Below are positions 24,954 to 34,240 of a stretch of DNA of 64,000 nt, one piece after another. This DNA comes from Neisseria sp. DTU_2020_1000833_1_SI_GRL_NUU_006 (lineage in GTDB: Bacteria > Pseudomonadota > Gammaproteobacteria > Burkholderiales > Neisseriaceae). The stretch's first letter is position 1. Each line of letters begins with the position of its first letter. The notes below the pieces were generated by a model. It did not search any database and was not told the DNA's origin. It was given only the letters and a program-made list of their open reading frames with translations. A program made the position numbers and the translations under genes. The stretch is from contig CP135593.1 in NCBI GenBank assembly GCA_032388755.1, positions 2,515,074-2,579,073 on the forward strand, read 5' to 3'.

Positions 24954-25796
24954 ATGTGCCAACTGCTCGGCATGAACTGTAATACCCCAACGGACATTAT
25001 GTTTTCCTTCGAGGGTTTCCGCCGCCGCGGCGGCATTACCGACCATCACGCAGATGGATTCGGTATCGGTTTCTTTGAAGGGAAAGGTGTACGCTTGTTC
25101 CACGATGACAAGCCCAGCGCCGATTCTCCGGTTGCCGACCTGGTTCGCGCCTATCAAATTAAATCTGAAAACGTCATTGCCCACATCCGTAAAGCCTCGC
25201 AAGGGCAGACCTCTTTGGCCAATACCCATCCTTTTATGCGTGAAATGTGGGGCGAATATTGGCTCTTCGCGCATAACGGGCATTTGATTGATTTTTATCC
25301 GGAACAAGGCGAGTATTACCATGCTGTCGGTACGACCGACTCCGAACGTGCATTTTGTTATATCCTCAACCGGCTTCGCAGCCGCTTTGCTGAGAAACCT
25401 GATTCCGATACTTTGTTTGATGTCGTTGCCGCGCTAACTCACGAAATTCGCCGCTTCGGATTGTTCAATTTTGTAATGTCCAACGGCGACTGCCTGTTTG
25501 CCCATGCCAGTACGCTGCTGCACTATATCGTGCGTAAAGCTCCTTTCGGCAAGGCACGGCTTTTGGACGATGACGTGATGATTGATTTTTCCGCAGTTAC
25601 CACCCCGAATGACAAAGTCTCCGTTATTGCCACACTGCCCTTGACCCGAGACGAAACTTGGTCGCAATTAGCTGTTGATGAATTAGTCATGTTCCGAGAC
25701 GGTGATATTGTCCGCAGCGACCGCCCTGAAAGCCCTGTTTACATGAGCGCGGAAGAGGGGTTGGCAATTGCCCGCGCAGTCGGCGTGTCCGTATAA
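24954..25796 (+). CDS. Class II glutamine amidotransferase, YafJ-like
   Basis: 280 residues. The N-terminal nucleophile is C2 (MCQLLGMNCN), exposed after removal of Met1, and the Ntn-hydrolase fold shows FRRRGGITDHHADGFGIGFF, the AHIRKAS stretch and FAHNGHL, which forms the glutamine pocket. There is no synthase domain, as in YafJ/EgtC-like stand-alone enzymes, so the amide acceptor is unknown. It ends at an uptake-sequence terminator facing a convergent small gene. Confidence 0.88.
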   Translation: MCQLLGMNCNTPTDIMFSFEGFRRRGGITDHHADGFGIGFFEGKGVRLFHDDKPSADSPVADLVRAYQIKSENVIAHIRKASQGQTSLANTHPFMREMWGEYWLFAHNGHLIDFYPEQGEYYHAVGTTDSERAFCYILNRLRSRFAEKPDSDTLFDVVAALTHEIRRFGLFNFVMSNGDCLFAHASTLLHYIVRKAPFGKARLLDDDVMIDFSAVTTPNDKVSVIATLPLTRDETWSQLAVDELVMFRDGDIVRSDRPESPVYMSAEEGLAIARAVGVSV

Positions 25797-25801
25797 ATAT
25801 G

Positions 25802-25836
25802 AAAGGTCGTCTGAAAAATGTTCAGACGACCTTTTT
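25802..25836. terminator. Uptake-sequence terminator between convergent genes
   Basis: AAAGGTCGTCTGAA and TTCAGACGACCTTTTT with a very short loop. Confidence 0.82.
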
Positions 25837-25849
25837 TATGTCGCTTTTA

Positions 25850-26191
25850 TCAATAATTGGTCGAGCAGAACTGCTCACGCTTGTCTGCATCGGCGGCATA
25901 ACACGTCAAGCCCATTCCCGCCGCGTTGCTGTTGTTCGCCTTCGCTCCCGGTTTTTTGTTCACCAAAACCTTGCCGTTTTTCCCAATCTCCACGGTTACG
26001 CCTTTACCGTTTTTCAGCTTCCATTTCAATACCTGCGCATCGGCATTCTGACACTTATTGACCGTACAGCCGCCTTCAGCCGCGACATTACCATTTTTAT
26101 AAATCACACATTGCTGCTGACTGTCGGTACAGGCCGCATAGGCAGCAACGGAAAAACAGGAAATCAGCGCGGCAAACAAAACAGGTTTCAT
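25850..26191 (-). CDS. Small cysteine-rich secreted protein of unknown function
   Basis: 113 residues. The signal peptide MKPVLFAALISCFSVAAYA is followed by cleavage after AYA. The mature part has six cysteines (ACTDSQQQC, GGCTVNKC, LTCYA, QFCST) and is lysine-rich, consistent with a disulfide-bonded periplasmic or secreted protein. AAGGAG lies 8 bases before the start. I do not recognise the family. Confidence 0.72.
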   Translation of the reverse strand: MKPVLFAALISCFSVAAYAACTDSQQQCVIYKNGNVAAEGGCTVNKCQNADAQVLKWKLKNGKGVTVEIGKNGKVLVNKKPGAKANNSNAAGMGLTCYAADADKREQFCSTNY

Positions 26192-26321
26192 GGTTTGGAC
26201 TCCTTGGGTGGTGATGATGGGTTGGTAATATTTGGAACTATACGCCTGTTTGTATGGGTAAACCAGCGGGTATGAGATAAGTAATATATTGATTTAATAT
26301 TTAAATAAATTTCTAATTTTA

Positions 26322-27389
26322 TCAATCAGTTGGTAATAAAATATTCATTAGCGCGATATTAATATAGTAGTTGCTTCTGCCTATCTTTTCTTTATGCAGG
26401 AATCCACCTTCTGTCAGTTCGTCCAGATATTTGGCGGCACTGGGGCGGGAAACGTTCAGCGTTTTCATCAGGAAATCGATTTTTGTGTAGGGATGATTGA
26501 ACAGGTGGTTAATCAGGTCTTGGCTGTAGAAGTTGAAGTTTTCCCTGATGCGGTGTTTGTAGTCCAGCATCGCCTGATGGATGTGCTGCACGGTATCGAT
26601 GCCGTCCTTGGCGGTTTGTTCCACGGCTTCCAGCATATACAGCAGCCAACCTTCCCATTCACCCGTATCGCGTACGTGTTGCAGCAGGCGGTAATATTCG
26701 CTTTTGTTCCGCACCAGATAGCGGCTGAGGTATAAGACGGGAATATCCAGCAATCCGGTTAAAACCAGATACAGCACATTGATAATCCTGCCTGTTCTGC
26801 CGTTGCCGTCGTAAAACGGGTGAATGCTTTCAAACTGGTGGTGGAGCAGCGCCATGCGGATCAGCGGATCGATAGGTTTTTCCGTGTTGTCGTCGTTGAT
26901 AAATACTTCCAATCTACCCATCAGGTGAATGATGTCATCCGTATGTTGCGGCGGCGTATAGACGGTTTCGCTGGCACGGTCGTTTCTCAGCATCGTCCCC
27001 GACTGTTGACGGAATCCGGCACGGTTCTTTTCCAACTCGGCCTGTATCGTCAAAATATGATTGTTGGTCAGCATTCCGTGTTCTTGGATAAGGTCGAAGC
27101 CGCAATGCAGCGCTGAAGCATAATTTTGCACTTCTTTGATGGCAGGACTGGACGGACTTGCCGATATTCCTGCACGGAACAGTTCGTCATGGGTGGTAAT
27201 GATATTTTCGATTTCGGAACTGTCTTTGGCTTCCTGCAAAGACAGCGTGTTAATCAGAATGCCTTGGTTGGGAATGCTGCGGCAGATACCTTTTAATTCA
27301 GCCAGATAACGATGGGCGGAATTCAGTTTTTTCAAGACAGGGACCGTTTCGAAATCTATTTCGGGAGGGAATTGTTCGATCGAGTACAT
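26322..27389 (-). CDS. Fic-domain protein with built-in inhibitory helix and winged-helix tail
   Basis: 355 residues. The Fic active site is H190-R201 (HPFYDGNGRTGR), matching HxFxDGNGRxxR and thus predicted to transfer AMP from ATP to a target hydroxyl. An N-terminal inhibitory motif of the (S/T)xxxE(G/N) type is present at 57-62 (SSEIEN), marking the self-inhibited class II. The last 70 residues look like a winged helix (FLMKTLNVSRPSAAKYLDEL), which suggests DNA binding and autoregulation. The region is AT-richer than its neighbours. Target unknown. Confidence 0.88.
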   Translation of the reverse strand: MYSIEQFPPEIDFETVPVLKKLNSAHRYLAELKGICRSIPNQGILINTLSLQEAKDSSEIENIITTHDELFRAGISASPSSPAIKEVQNYASALHCGFDLIQEHGMLTNNHILTIQAELEKNRAGFRQQSGTMLRNDRASETVYTPPQHTDDIIHLMGRLEVFINDDNTEKPIDPLIRMALLHHQFESIHPFYDGNGRTGRIINVLYLVLTGLLDIPVLYLSRYLVRNKSEYYRLLQHVRDTGEWEGWLLYMLEAVEQTAKDGIDTVQHIHQAMLDYKHRIRENFNFYSQDLINHLFNHPYTKIDFLMKTLNVSRPSAAKYLDELTEGGFLHKEKIGRSNYYINIALMNILLPTD

Positions 27390-27410
27390 TTTAGGGTTTC
27401 GGTTAAATGA

Positions 27411-27471
27411 TAAAAAAATCCCGTTTTTTTGCTATATCGCTTCGATATGATAAAAAAACGGGATTTTTTTT
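27411..27471 (-). terminator. Long AT-flanked hairpin between fic and tex
   Basis: Arms AAAAAAATCCCGTTTTTTT and AAAAAAACGGGATTTTTTT pair perfectly, with a further TATCG/CGATA pairing inside. It is placed between the start of fic and the end of tex and should terminate tex transcription in the minus direction. Confidence 0.75.
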
Positions 27472-27534
27472 ACAATTTAATTTTATTTATTTGTTTCAAA
27501 ACGGTTTTAATTTAAATAGCACTTCAGACTACTG

Positions 27535-29808
27535 TTACCGCTTCAACTTCGCAAACGCATCCGCCATCGCCGAATTGGTCGGGGCGCGGTCGTTGCGTTG
27601 GGGTTTACGGTCGCGGCGTTCCTGATGTCGGGTTTCAGACGACCTGTTGCCTTTGGCTGCGCTACCCGCCTCGTCATCCAGTCGCATGGTCAGCGCGATG
27701 CGTTTTCTGGCGGCATCGACTTCCAGCACTTTCACTTTCACCACGTCGCCGGCTTTCACGACTTCGCGCGGGTCTTGGACGAACTTATTGGACAGGGCGG
27801 AGATGTGCACTAGGCCGTCCTGATGGACGCCGATGTCCACGAACGCGCCGAAGTTGGCGACGTTGGAAACCACGCCTTCGAGTATCATGCCGACTTGCAA
27901 ATCGCTGATTTCGTGGATGCCTTCGGCGAAGGAGGCCGTCTGAAACTCGCCGCGAGGGTCGCGGCCGGGTTTTTCCAGCTCGGACAGGATGTCCAGAATG
28001 GTCGGCAGGCCGAAGCGTTCGTCGGTGAAGTCGGACGCTTTGATTTGCTTCACGCGCTCGCGGTTGCCGATGAGTTCGGCGGCGGTAATGCCTTGTTGCG
28101 CCAGCATTTTGGCGACGACGGGATAGGCTTCGGGGTGGACGGCGCTTGCGTCCAGCGGCTCTTTGCCGCCGTTAATCCGCAAAAAGCCCGCCGCCTGCTC
28201 GAAGGTTTTTTCGCCCAAACGCGGTACTTTCAGCAATTTTTTGCGGCTGTCGAACGCGCCGTTTTCATCGCGGTAGGCGACGATGTTTTGGGCAAGGGTT
28301 TGATTCAAACCGGAAATCCGCGCCAAGAGCGGGGCGGAGGCGGTGTTCACGTCCACGCCGACGGCATTCACGCAGTCTTCGACCACCGCGTCCAGTGATT
28401 TGGCGAGCTGGCTTTGGTTCACGTCGTGCTGATACTGGCCCACGCCGATGGATTTGGGGTCGATTTTGACCAGTTCGGCGAGCGGGTCTTGCAGCCTGCG
28501 GGCGATGGACACCGCGCCGCGCAGGGAAACGTCCAAGTCTGGGAACTCGCGTGCCGCCAGTTCGGACGCGGAATAAATCGACGCGCCGGCTTCGGACACG
28601 ACGATTTTGTGCAGCCCCATTTCCGGCATTCCGCGCACCAGTTCGCCCGCGATTTTGTCGGTTTCGCGGCTGGCGGTGCCGTTGCCGATGGCGATGAGCT
28701 TCACGCCGTGCTGTTTAATCAGGCGAGACAGCGTTGCCAACATATTGTTTTCTTGGTGCAAATAGACGATGACGGTATCCAGCAGCTTGCCCGTGTCGTC
28801 CACCACGGCGCATTTTACGCCGTTGCGGTAGCCGGGGTCGAGACCCAGCGTGGTCAGCCGTCCGGCGGGCGCGGCAAGCAGCAAGTCTTTGAGATTGCGG
28901 GCAAACACGGTAATCGCGTCGGTGTCGGCGGCTTCTTTCAGACGACCTAAGGCTTCAAGTTCCAGCGACAAAAAGATTTTCGCGCGCCAAGTCAGGCGCA
29001 CGGTGTCGCGCAGCCATTTGTGGCCGTCTGAAACCTTGAAGCGGCGGGCGATGATTTGCTCGTATTCGCTTTGCTGCGTAATCGGCGTGTCGTCGGGCTG
29101 GTATTTGAGCGCGATGTTCAACACGCCTTCGTTGCGGCCGCGCAAAACCGCCAGCGCGCGATGGCTGGGCATGGCGCGGACGGGTTCGCGGTGGTCGAAA
29201 TAATCGCTGAATTTTTCGCCTTCGGTTTCTTTGCCTTCAACGACTTGCACGTGGATTTCGGCTTCGTTCCACAGCTTGTCGCGCAGCGTGCCGATGAGTT
29301 CCGCGTCTTCGGCAAACTGCTCCATCAGAATCGCGCGCGCGCCGTCCAATGCGGCTTTGGCGTCGGGGACGTTTTCGTTCAGGTAGCCTTGCGCGGCGGC
29401 TTCCACGTCCTGCGGCTGCTCGGCAAGCAGCACGTCCGCCAGCGGCTGCAAACCGTGTTCGCGCGCGATTTGCGCTTTGGTGCGGCGTTTGGGCTTGTAG
29501 GGCAGATACAGGTCTTCCAGCGCTGTTTTGTTGTCGGCGGCTTCGATTTGCTCCCTGAGGTCGTCTGAAAGTTTGCCTTGCTCTTCAATGCTTTTTAAAA
29601 CAACGGCTTTGCGCTCTTCCAGCTCGCGCAGGTATTGCAGCCGCTCGGCAAGCTGGCGCAGCTGCGTATCGTCCAGCCCGCCCGTGGCTTCCTTGCGGTA
29701 ACGGGCGATAAAGGGCACGGTCGCGCCGTCGTCCAAAAGCTCGACGGCAGCGGTGATTTGCGCGGCGGTGGCGGAGAGTTCTTGGGAGAGGATTTGGGTG
29801 ATGTTCAT
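27535..29808 (-). CDS. tex: Tex-family RNA-binding transcription accessory protein
   Basis: 757 residues. The N-terminal helical part (ATVPFIARYRKEATGGLDD) is followed by the YqgF-like RNase H fold (LGLDPGYRNGVKCAVVDDTG), helix-hairpin-helix repeats (VDVNTASAPLLARISGLNQ) and a C-terminal S1 RNA-binding domain (VGMILEGVVSNVANFGAFVDIG), ending in a basic tail. Full Tex layout and length. In other bacteria Tex affects toxin or virulence gene expression and ribosome/RNA polymerase events. Confidence 0.94.
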   Translation of the reverse strand: MNITQILSQELSATAAQITAAVELLDDGATVPFIARYRKEATGGLDDTQLRQLAERLQYLRELEERKAVVLKSIEEQGKLSDDLREQIEAADNKTALEDLYLPYKPKRRTKAQIAREHGLQPLADVLLAEQPQDVEAAAQGYLNENVPDAKAALDGARAILMEQFAEDAELIGTLRDKLWNEAEIHVQVVEGKETEGEKFSDYFDHREPVRAMPSHRALAVLRGRNEGVLNIALKYQPDDTPITQQSEYEQIIARRFKVSDGHKWLRDTVRLTWRAKIFLSLELEALGRLKEAADTDAITVFARNLKDLLLAAPAGRLTTLGLDPGYRNGVKCAVVDDTGKLLDTVIVYLHQENNMLATLSRLIKQHGVKLIAIGNGTASRETDKIAGELVRGMPEMGLHKIVVSEAGASIYSASELAAREFPDLDVSLRGAVSIARRLQDPLAELVKIDPKSIGVGQYQHDVNQSQLAKSLDAVVEDCVNAVGVDVNTASAPLLARISGLNQTLAQNIVAYRDENGAFDSRKKLLKVPRLGEKTFEQAAGFLRINGGKEPLDASAVHPEAYPVVAKMLAQQGITAAELIGNRERVKQIKASDFTDERFGLPTILDILSELEKPGRDPRGEFQTASFAEGIHEISDLQVGMILEGVVSNVANFGAFVDIGVHQDGLVHISALSNKFVQDPREVVKAGDVVKVKVLEVDAARKRIALTMRLDDEAGSAAKGNRSSETRHQERRDRKPQRNDRAPTNSAMADAFAKLKR

Positions 29809-29864
29809 GGGGAAAGGTCGTCTGAAAAAGTGATTATTATATCAATGGCAGAGAAGGGTGGAGG

Positions 29865-29924
29865 AGTCGTCTGAAAATGGAAATCGGTTTGGAATACATG
29901 TCAAATCGGTTTCAGACGACTTTT
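29865..29924. repeat. Uptake-sequence inverted pair
   Basis: GTCGTCTGAAA and TTTCAGACGAC with a 38-base loop lie downstream of the membrane-protein gene that ends at 29936. A single further uptake sequence is at 29816-29829. Confidence 0.5.
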
Positions 29925-29935
29925 ATCGTGAGGCA

Positions 29936-30394
29936 TTAGGCTGTCGTTTTCTTTTTCTGTTTTTTTAGCCAGTCCTTTCCTAGCAAGATGCCGATGGTGG
30001 CGCAGAAGAGGGCGGCAAACCACAAGTAGAATCCGGCACCGTAGCCAGTAATGCCGATAACTTCGGAATTTTTGTGAATCGTAGTAAGCGAGAAAGTCAG
30101 TATGGCGAGGACCCACATAAATACGAGCAGCCATTTCATCATCCATATTTCGATTTGTTTTTGATACCAATACAGAATGACTGCCGCCATCCAAAAATAA
30201 TTGGCATAGACGGCAAAATAACCAATATTGAAGAAGCCCATAAACCAGCTGAAGAGGGAACCTAGCGTCAAGATATAGATGCCGTTATGGGCTTCCCCTT
30301 CTCCGTAGAAAAAGACAGTGCAAAAAAGCGATGTTATCCATAAGATGATGGATAAGGTGTTAAAAAAGGCAGAAATTTTATTTTGGTGTTTCAT
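29936..30394 (-). CDS. Four-span membrane protein of unknown function
   Basis: 152 residues with four hydrophobic spans (about 10-30, 39-73, 84-104, 118-137) and a basic tail KKQKKKTTA. There are no catalytic motifs and I do not recognise the family. It lies between tex and tldD on the same strand; an uptake-sequence inverted pair separates it from tldD, so it probably has its own promoter. Confidence 0.65.
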   Translation of the reverse strand: MKHQNKISAFFNTLSIILWITSLFCTVFFYGEGEAHNGIYILTLGSLFSWFMGFFNIGYFAVYANYFWMAAVILYWYQKQIEIWMMKWLLVFMWVLAILTFSLTTIHKNSEVIGITGYGAGFYLWFAALFCATIGILLGKDWLKKQKKKTTA

Positions 30395-30490
30395 GGTGGA
30401 TAATGGTTCTGAATAGGAAATGCGGTTAAAACGGCAAACTTGCCGCTATTTCTGCGTGCGTGGGAATATAGGTTGGCTTGAATATGTTAC

Positions 30491-30537
30491 AAAACGTCGT
30501 CTGAAAACCCTAAATACAGTTTTCAGACGACGTTTTA
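30491..30537 (-). terminator. Uptake-sequence terminator after tldD
   Basis: AAAACGTCGTCTGAAAAC and GTTTTCAGACGACGTTTT, close to the tldD stop. Confidence 0.75.
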
Positions 30538-30549
30538 TTTTTAATTGCC

Positions 30550-31992
30550 TTAAATCTCGCTACCGCCGACGGTCAGTCCCGAATCAATCCGCAAGGTCGG
30601 TTGTCCGACGCCGACAGGAACGCTTTGCCCGTCTTTGCCGCACACGCCGACACCGCTGTCCAACGCAGTATCGTTACCTATCATGGAGACGTGTTTCAAA
30701 ACTTCGGGGCCGTTGCCGATGATGGTCGCGCCTTTGACGGGATATTGCAGTTTGCCGCCTTCGACCCACCACGCTTCGGATGCGCTGAAGACGAATTTGC
30801 CACTGGTGATGTCCACCTGTCCGCCGCCGAAATTGACGGCGTAAATGCCTTTGTCGATAGACGCGATGATTTCGTCGGGTTCGTAGCCGCCGTTTTCCAT
30901 GAAAGTATTGGTCATGCGCGGCATGGGGGCGGAGGCGTAACTTTCGCGGCGGCCGTTGCCAGTGGATTGCGTACCCATCAGGCGAGCGTTGGTTTCGTCC
31001 TGCATATAGCCAACCAAGATGCCGTCTTCAATCAATACGGTGCGGCGTGTTTCGTTGCCTTCGTCGTCGATATTGAGCGAACCGCGTCTGTCGGCGATGT
31101 CGCCTTGGTCAACGACGGTCACGCCTTTGGCGGCAACGCGCTCGCCGATTCTACCTGAAAAGACACTGGTTTCTTTGCGGTTGAAATCGCCTTCCAAGCC
31201 GTGTCCGACGGCTTCATGCAGCAACACGCCCGGCCAGCCGTTGCCCAAGACAACGGTCATTTCGCCCGCGGGTGCAGGGCGGGATTCAAGATTAATCAAG
31301 GCTTGTTTGACGGCTGAATCGACAAACTGCCGCACCAAAGTTTCATCGAAATAAGCCAAGTCGTAGCGTCCGCCTCCGCCCGCGCTGCCTTGTTCGCGCC
31401 TGTCGCCCTGTTTGGCAATAACGGTAACGTTCAGGCGCACCATCGGACGAATATCCGCCGCGTGCCTGCCGTCGAGGCGGGCAATGTAAATCATGTCGTA
31501 TTCGCAAGTCAGCCCCGCCATCACTTGCACAATGCGCGGATCGGCGGCTTTGGCAAGCGTTTCCACTTTGTTCAATAAGGCAACTTTGGCAGCGGAATCG
31601 AGACCGATAATGGGATTCAGCACCGCATGGACGGATTTGCCGTATGCGGCGGACGGCACTTTGACAGAAGCTTCGCCGCCTGCCGCGCCGATGACGCGGA
31701 CGGCTTGGGCGGAGCGGTTAATCGAATCGATACACAAACTGTCCGCATAGGCAAAAGCGGTTTTTTCGCCCGAAACAGCGCGCACGCCCACCCCCTGATC
31801 AATTTGGAAGCTGCCCGATTTGACGATGCCCTCTTCCAAATGCCAGCTTTCAAAAGCAGTGCGCTGGCAGTAGATGTCGGCGTAATCGACGTGATGCGCG
31901 CCGATGATGCTCAGGCTTTTGGCGAGCAGCTCAGGGGAAAGGTGATTGGCTTCGAGCAAATCGCGCTGTACGGTAGCGTAAGTTGAGTGCAT
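30550..31992 (-). CDS. tldD: TldD metalloprotease subunit
   Basis: 480 residues. TldD with PmbA/TldE forms a zinc protease that processes peptides such as microcin B17 and CcdA. The zinc motif is HEAVGHGLEGD, and N-terminal strands such as YADIYCQRTAFESWHLEEG and the later GGGQVDITSGKFVFSASE are typical. The start at 31992 (MHSTYATVQRDLLEAN) is chosen for family fit. Directly before it lies an uptake sequence where a ribosome site would be expected. Confidence 0.92.
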   Translation of the reverse strand: MHSTYATVQRDLLEANHLSPELLAKSLSIIGAHHVDYADIYCQRTAFESWHLEEGIVKSGSFQIDQGVGVRAVSGEKTAFAYADSLCIDSINRSAQAVRVIGAAGGEASVKVPSAAYGKSVHAVLNPIIGLDSAAKVALLNKVETLAKAADPRIVQVMAGLTCEYDMIYIARLDGRHAADIRPMVRLNVTVIAKQGDRREQGSAGGGGRYDLAYFDETLVRQFVDSAVKQALINLESRPAPAGEMTVVLGNGWPGVLLHEAVGHGLEGDFNRKETSVFSGRIGERVAAKGVTVVDQGDIADRRGSLNIDDEGNETRRTVLIEDGILVGYMQDETNARLMGTQSTGNGRRESYASAPMPRMTNTFMENGGYEPDEIIASIDKGIYAVNFGGGQVDITSGKFVFSASEAWWVEGGKLQYPVKGATIIGNGPEVLKHVSMIGNDTALDSGVGVCGKDGQSVPVGVGQPTLRIDSGLTVGGSEI

Positions 31993-32236
31993 GGTTTTCA
32001 GACGACCTTCAGGGCTGGGTAAACTTGGGGCTTGATTATACGGCATTTGTTATGGCTTTGGATATGTCGATTGTTTGTATTTATAAGGGGTTAGGGTCGT
32101 CTGAAAACAAGGGGCGGATAGGGATGATTTCTCAGATGGACCGGTATTTACATAATTAAACTGTTTTGAACATTGCATCTTGTCATTCCATGTTATACAT
32201 TTGCATACAAATGAATACAAAACAAATCAAACGAAT

Positions 32237-32737
32237 ATGAATGCAACAAACCGTATCCCAGTCAGCGTGCGAATCACTCAGGAAGACGCTGATTTTATTG
32301 CTGAATTAAAAATCGATGGCGCGAATACGCCGTCTGAAAAAATCCGCGAGCTGCTCAAGCAGGCGCGTTTGGCACATACGCAGACGCGGGATTACGGTTC
32401 CGCGCTGACGGCGCAGGAGCAGTTTTTCCAAGCGGCGAAACATGACGTGCTGCACGCGGAAAAGCAGGCGGGGGTGCATTCGCATATCGTCGCGCGCTTG
32501 TTTGAGCAGCTGCCCGACTTGGGCGCGACGCTTGCCGCCGACCTGCCCGAAGAAGCCGACCTCGAAAGTTTGAAAAAATACGAACGCGAACTGATGTGGC
32601 GTATCGTCCGCCTCACCGACAGCATCTTGCAGCTCGCCGTAACTGGCAAAGGCGCGGCATACGACGATACCGTGCTGCAACAGCTTGAAAATACTTTGAA
32701 ACTGGCGAAGATTGTGCAGCAGGCGGGCGAGGTTTGA
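32237..32737 (+). CDS. Unknown protein with ribbon-helix-helix-like N-terminus, upstream of pspA
   Basis: 166 residues from the ATG at 32237. The first 45 (NRIPVSVRITQEDADFIAEL, then NTPSEKIRELLKQAR) resemble a ribbon-helix-helix DNA-binding fold; the rest is helical with heptad-like stretches. I do not recognise the family. It lies 190 bases upstream of the PspA gene on the same strand and could regulate or partner it. A GCCGTCTGAA uptake core is embedded at about 32330-32339. Confidence 0.65.
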   Translation: MNATNRIPVSVRITQEDADFIAELKIDGANTPSEKIRELLKQARLAHTQTRDYGSALTAQEQFFQAAKHDVLHAEKQAGVHSHIVARLFEQLPDLGATLAADLPEEADLESLKKYERELMWRIVRLTDSILQLAVTGKGAAYDDTVLQQLENTLKLAKIVQQAGEV

Positions 32738-32838
32738 GGTCGTCTGAAAAAATGGGGCGCATGAAATAGAAGTATTTGTTTGCCGCTATTCCCGTACAGG
32801 CTGCCATGCCCGAATATCCCGAAAACGCCAAGGTCTGG

Positions 32839-32858
32839 ATTCCCGCCTGCGCGGGAAT
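32839..32858. repeat. dRS3-type palindrome
   Basis: ATTCCC-N8-GGGAAT, the dRS3 signature of Neisseria, followed by GACGG. Confidence 0.85.
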
Positions 32859-32924
32859 GACGGACGGTTGATTACCCCCGTGCCAACTTAAAATCAAACA
32901 CATTTTATTGAAAGGAAAATCCAA

Positions 32925-33587
32925 ATGAGCGAAACCCTATCCCGCAGAGTGGGCCGTCTGGTGAGCGGCGGTTTTCATGCCCTGATTGATGCGGCGGAGA
33001 ACCTTGCGCCCGAAGCAGTAATGAACGAGAGCATCCGCGAAATCGAGCGGGCGGTGGACGAAGTGCGTGCCGAATTGGGCAAAGTGTTGGCGCAGAAACA
33101 CCTTGCCGCCAAGAAAATGGCGGATGAGAGCAACCGCCACGAAGCCATCGATGCCAATCTGCAAGCCGCCGTAGCGGCGGGGCGCGACGATCTTGCCGAG
33201 GCTGGTATCGCCGAACAAATGGACATCGAAGCGCGTCTGCCTGTTTTGGAAAACACCATCGCCGACTGTGCCGCGCAGGAAAAAGAACTTGAGGGCTTTA
33301 TCGCCGCCTTGCAGGCGAAAAAACGCGAGATGCAGCAGCAGTTGCAAGACTGGCGCGCCGCACAGCAGAACGCTGGCGCAGGCAAAGCGGCAGGCGGCAG
33401 CGACCTCAACCGCATCGCCCGTGATGCCGAAAAAAGCGGCAACGCTTTCGACCGCGTGATGGGACGTCAGAACGCGGTACACAGCAGCACCGATGCCGCG
33501 CAGTTGGCAAAATTGAAGGAATTGGAAGACTTGAGCCGCAACAACCGTATTGCAGAACGCTTGGCGGCATTGAAGGCGGGGAAATAA
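32925..33587 (+). CDS. PspA/IM30-family membrane-stress protein
   Basis: 220 residues, almost entirely alpha-helical coiled coil, starting with an amphipathic helix (LSRRVGRLVSGGFHALIDA) that would touch the membrane and then NESIREIERAVDEVRAELGKV. PspA/IM30 proteins assemble into ESCRT-III-like rods that protect the inner membrane. AAAGGAAA precedes the start. No PspF, PspB or PspC is nearby; a YqiJ-like and a flotillin gene follow 3-6 kb downstream. Confidence 0.88.
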   Translation: MSETLSRRVGRLVSGGFHALIDAAENLAPEAVMNESIREIERAVDEVRAELGKVLAQKHLAAKKMADESNRHEAIDANLQAAVAAGRDDLAEAGIAEQMDIEARLPVLENTIADCAAQEKELEGFIAALQAKKREMQQQLQDWRAAQQNAGAGKAAGGSDLNRIARDAEKSGNAFDRVMGRQNAVHSSTDAAQLAKLKELEDLSRNNRIAERLAALKAGK

Positions 33588-33628
33588 GTTTTCAGACGAC
33601 CTCCTTTGTCGGAAAGGTCGTCTGAAAA
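33569..33628 (+). repeat. First copy of 60-bp direct repeat: pspA end plus terminator
   Basis: Identical to 34241-34300. It contains the last codons of pspA (ATT GAA-frame region ending GGGGAAATAA) and an uptake-sequence hairpin (TTTTCAGACGACC and GGTCGTCTGAAAA). Confidence 0.92.
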
Positions 33629-33679
33629 CGGTACGATGAAGGTTACAGGTTGATACGGAAATGCTTCGTTAAATTGTAA

Positions 33680-34225
33680 ATGGGAACGGTATTATTTATG
33701 CACAAACCCTTTATCCTGATTCGGAAGCATTCTCTGTTTCGCCCTGTGGCAGCGGCAGGCAGCATTCTTCTGTTTGTGTTAGCGGTTTTCAATCCTCCAA
33801 ACTGGTTTTATGTTTTGTCCGCTATCGTACTGCTTCTGATGTTGTATTTCTTATGGCGTCAGAATAGGGGGATTCCGATCATTTTTCATACTGACGGACA
33901 AATTTTTGTCGGTAAAAAACCATATTCCCTTACTCTTGGCGAATTTAAAGGTGTTGCATCTGCATTCTGCCGTTGTGGACAAACCAACTTTTGCCTGAGG
34001 ATTGCGCTGATTCCGAAAAATGTCTGCCATCCTGTGCTTATTGTGCAAGAAATTTCCGATGTCCCGATGACGTGGCGCAGTGTTCCGAAGCCTCCTCCTG
34101 CGGAGTTTGATAACTTACGGGCAGAACTTGCTGATCGCTTGAATCTGCAAGACTTCGGATTTCTCGGCATTATGGGAGACGATGAATGGCACTTTGCCGT
34201 AAACCGTCTGCCAAAGGTACACTAA
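33680..34225 (+). CDS. Two-span membrane protein with a cytoplasmic strand-rich domain
   Basis: 181 residues (175 if the ATG at 33698 is used; neither start has a strong ribosome site). Two hydrophobic spans (about 20-40 and 43-60) are followed by a strand-rich domain with FHTDGQIFVGKKPYSLTLGE and RIALIPKN, reminiscent of membrane-linked bacterial PH-like domains. Family not recognised. The gene lies exactly between two copies of a 60-bp repeat, which suggests it arrived by insertion or recombination. Confidence 0.65.
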   Translation: MGTVLFMHKPFILIRKHSLFRPVAAAGSILLFVLAVFNPPNWFYVLSAIVLLLMLYFLWRQNRGIPIIFHTDGQIFVGKKPYSLTLGEFKGVASAFCRCGQTNFCLRIALIPKNVCHPVLIVQEISDVPMTWRSVPKPPPAEFDNLRAELADRLNLQDFGFLGIMGDDEWHFAVNRLPKVH

Positions 34226-34240
34226 AATACAGATGTAATA

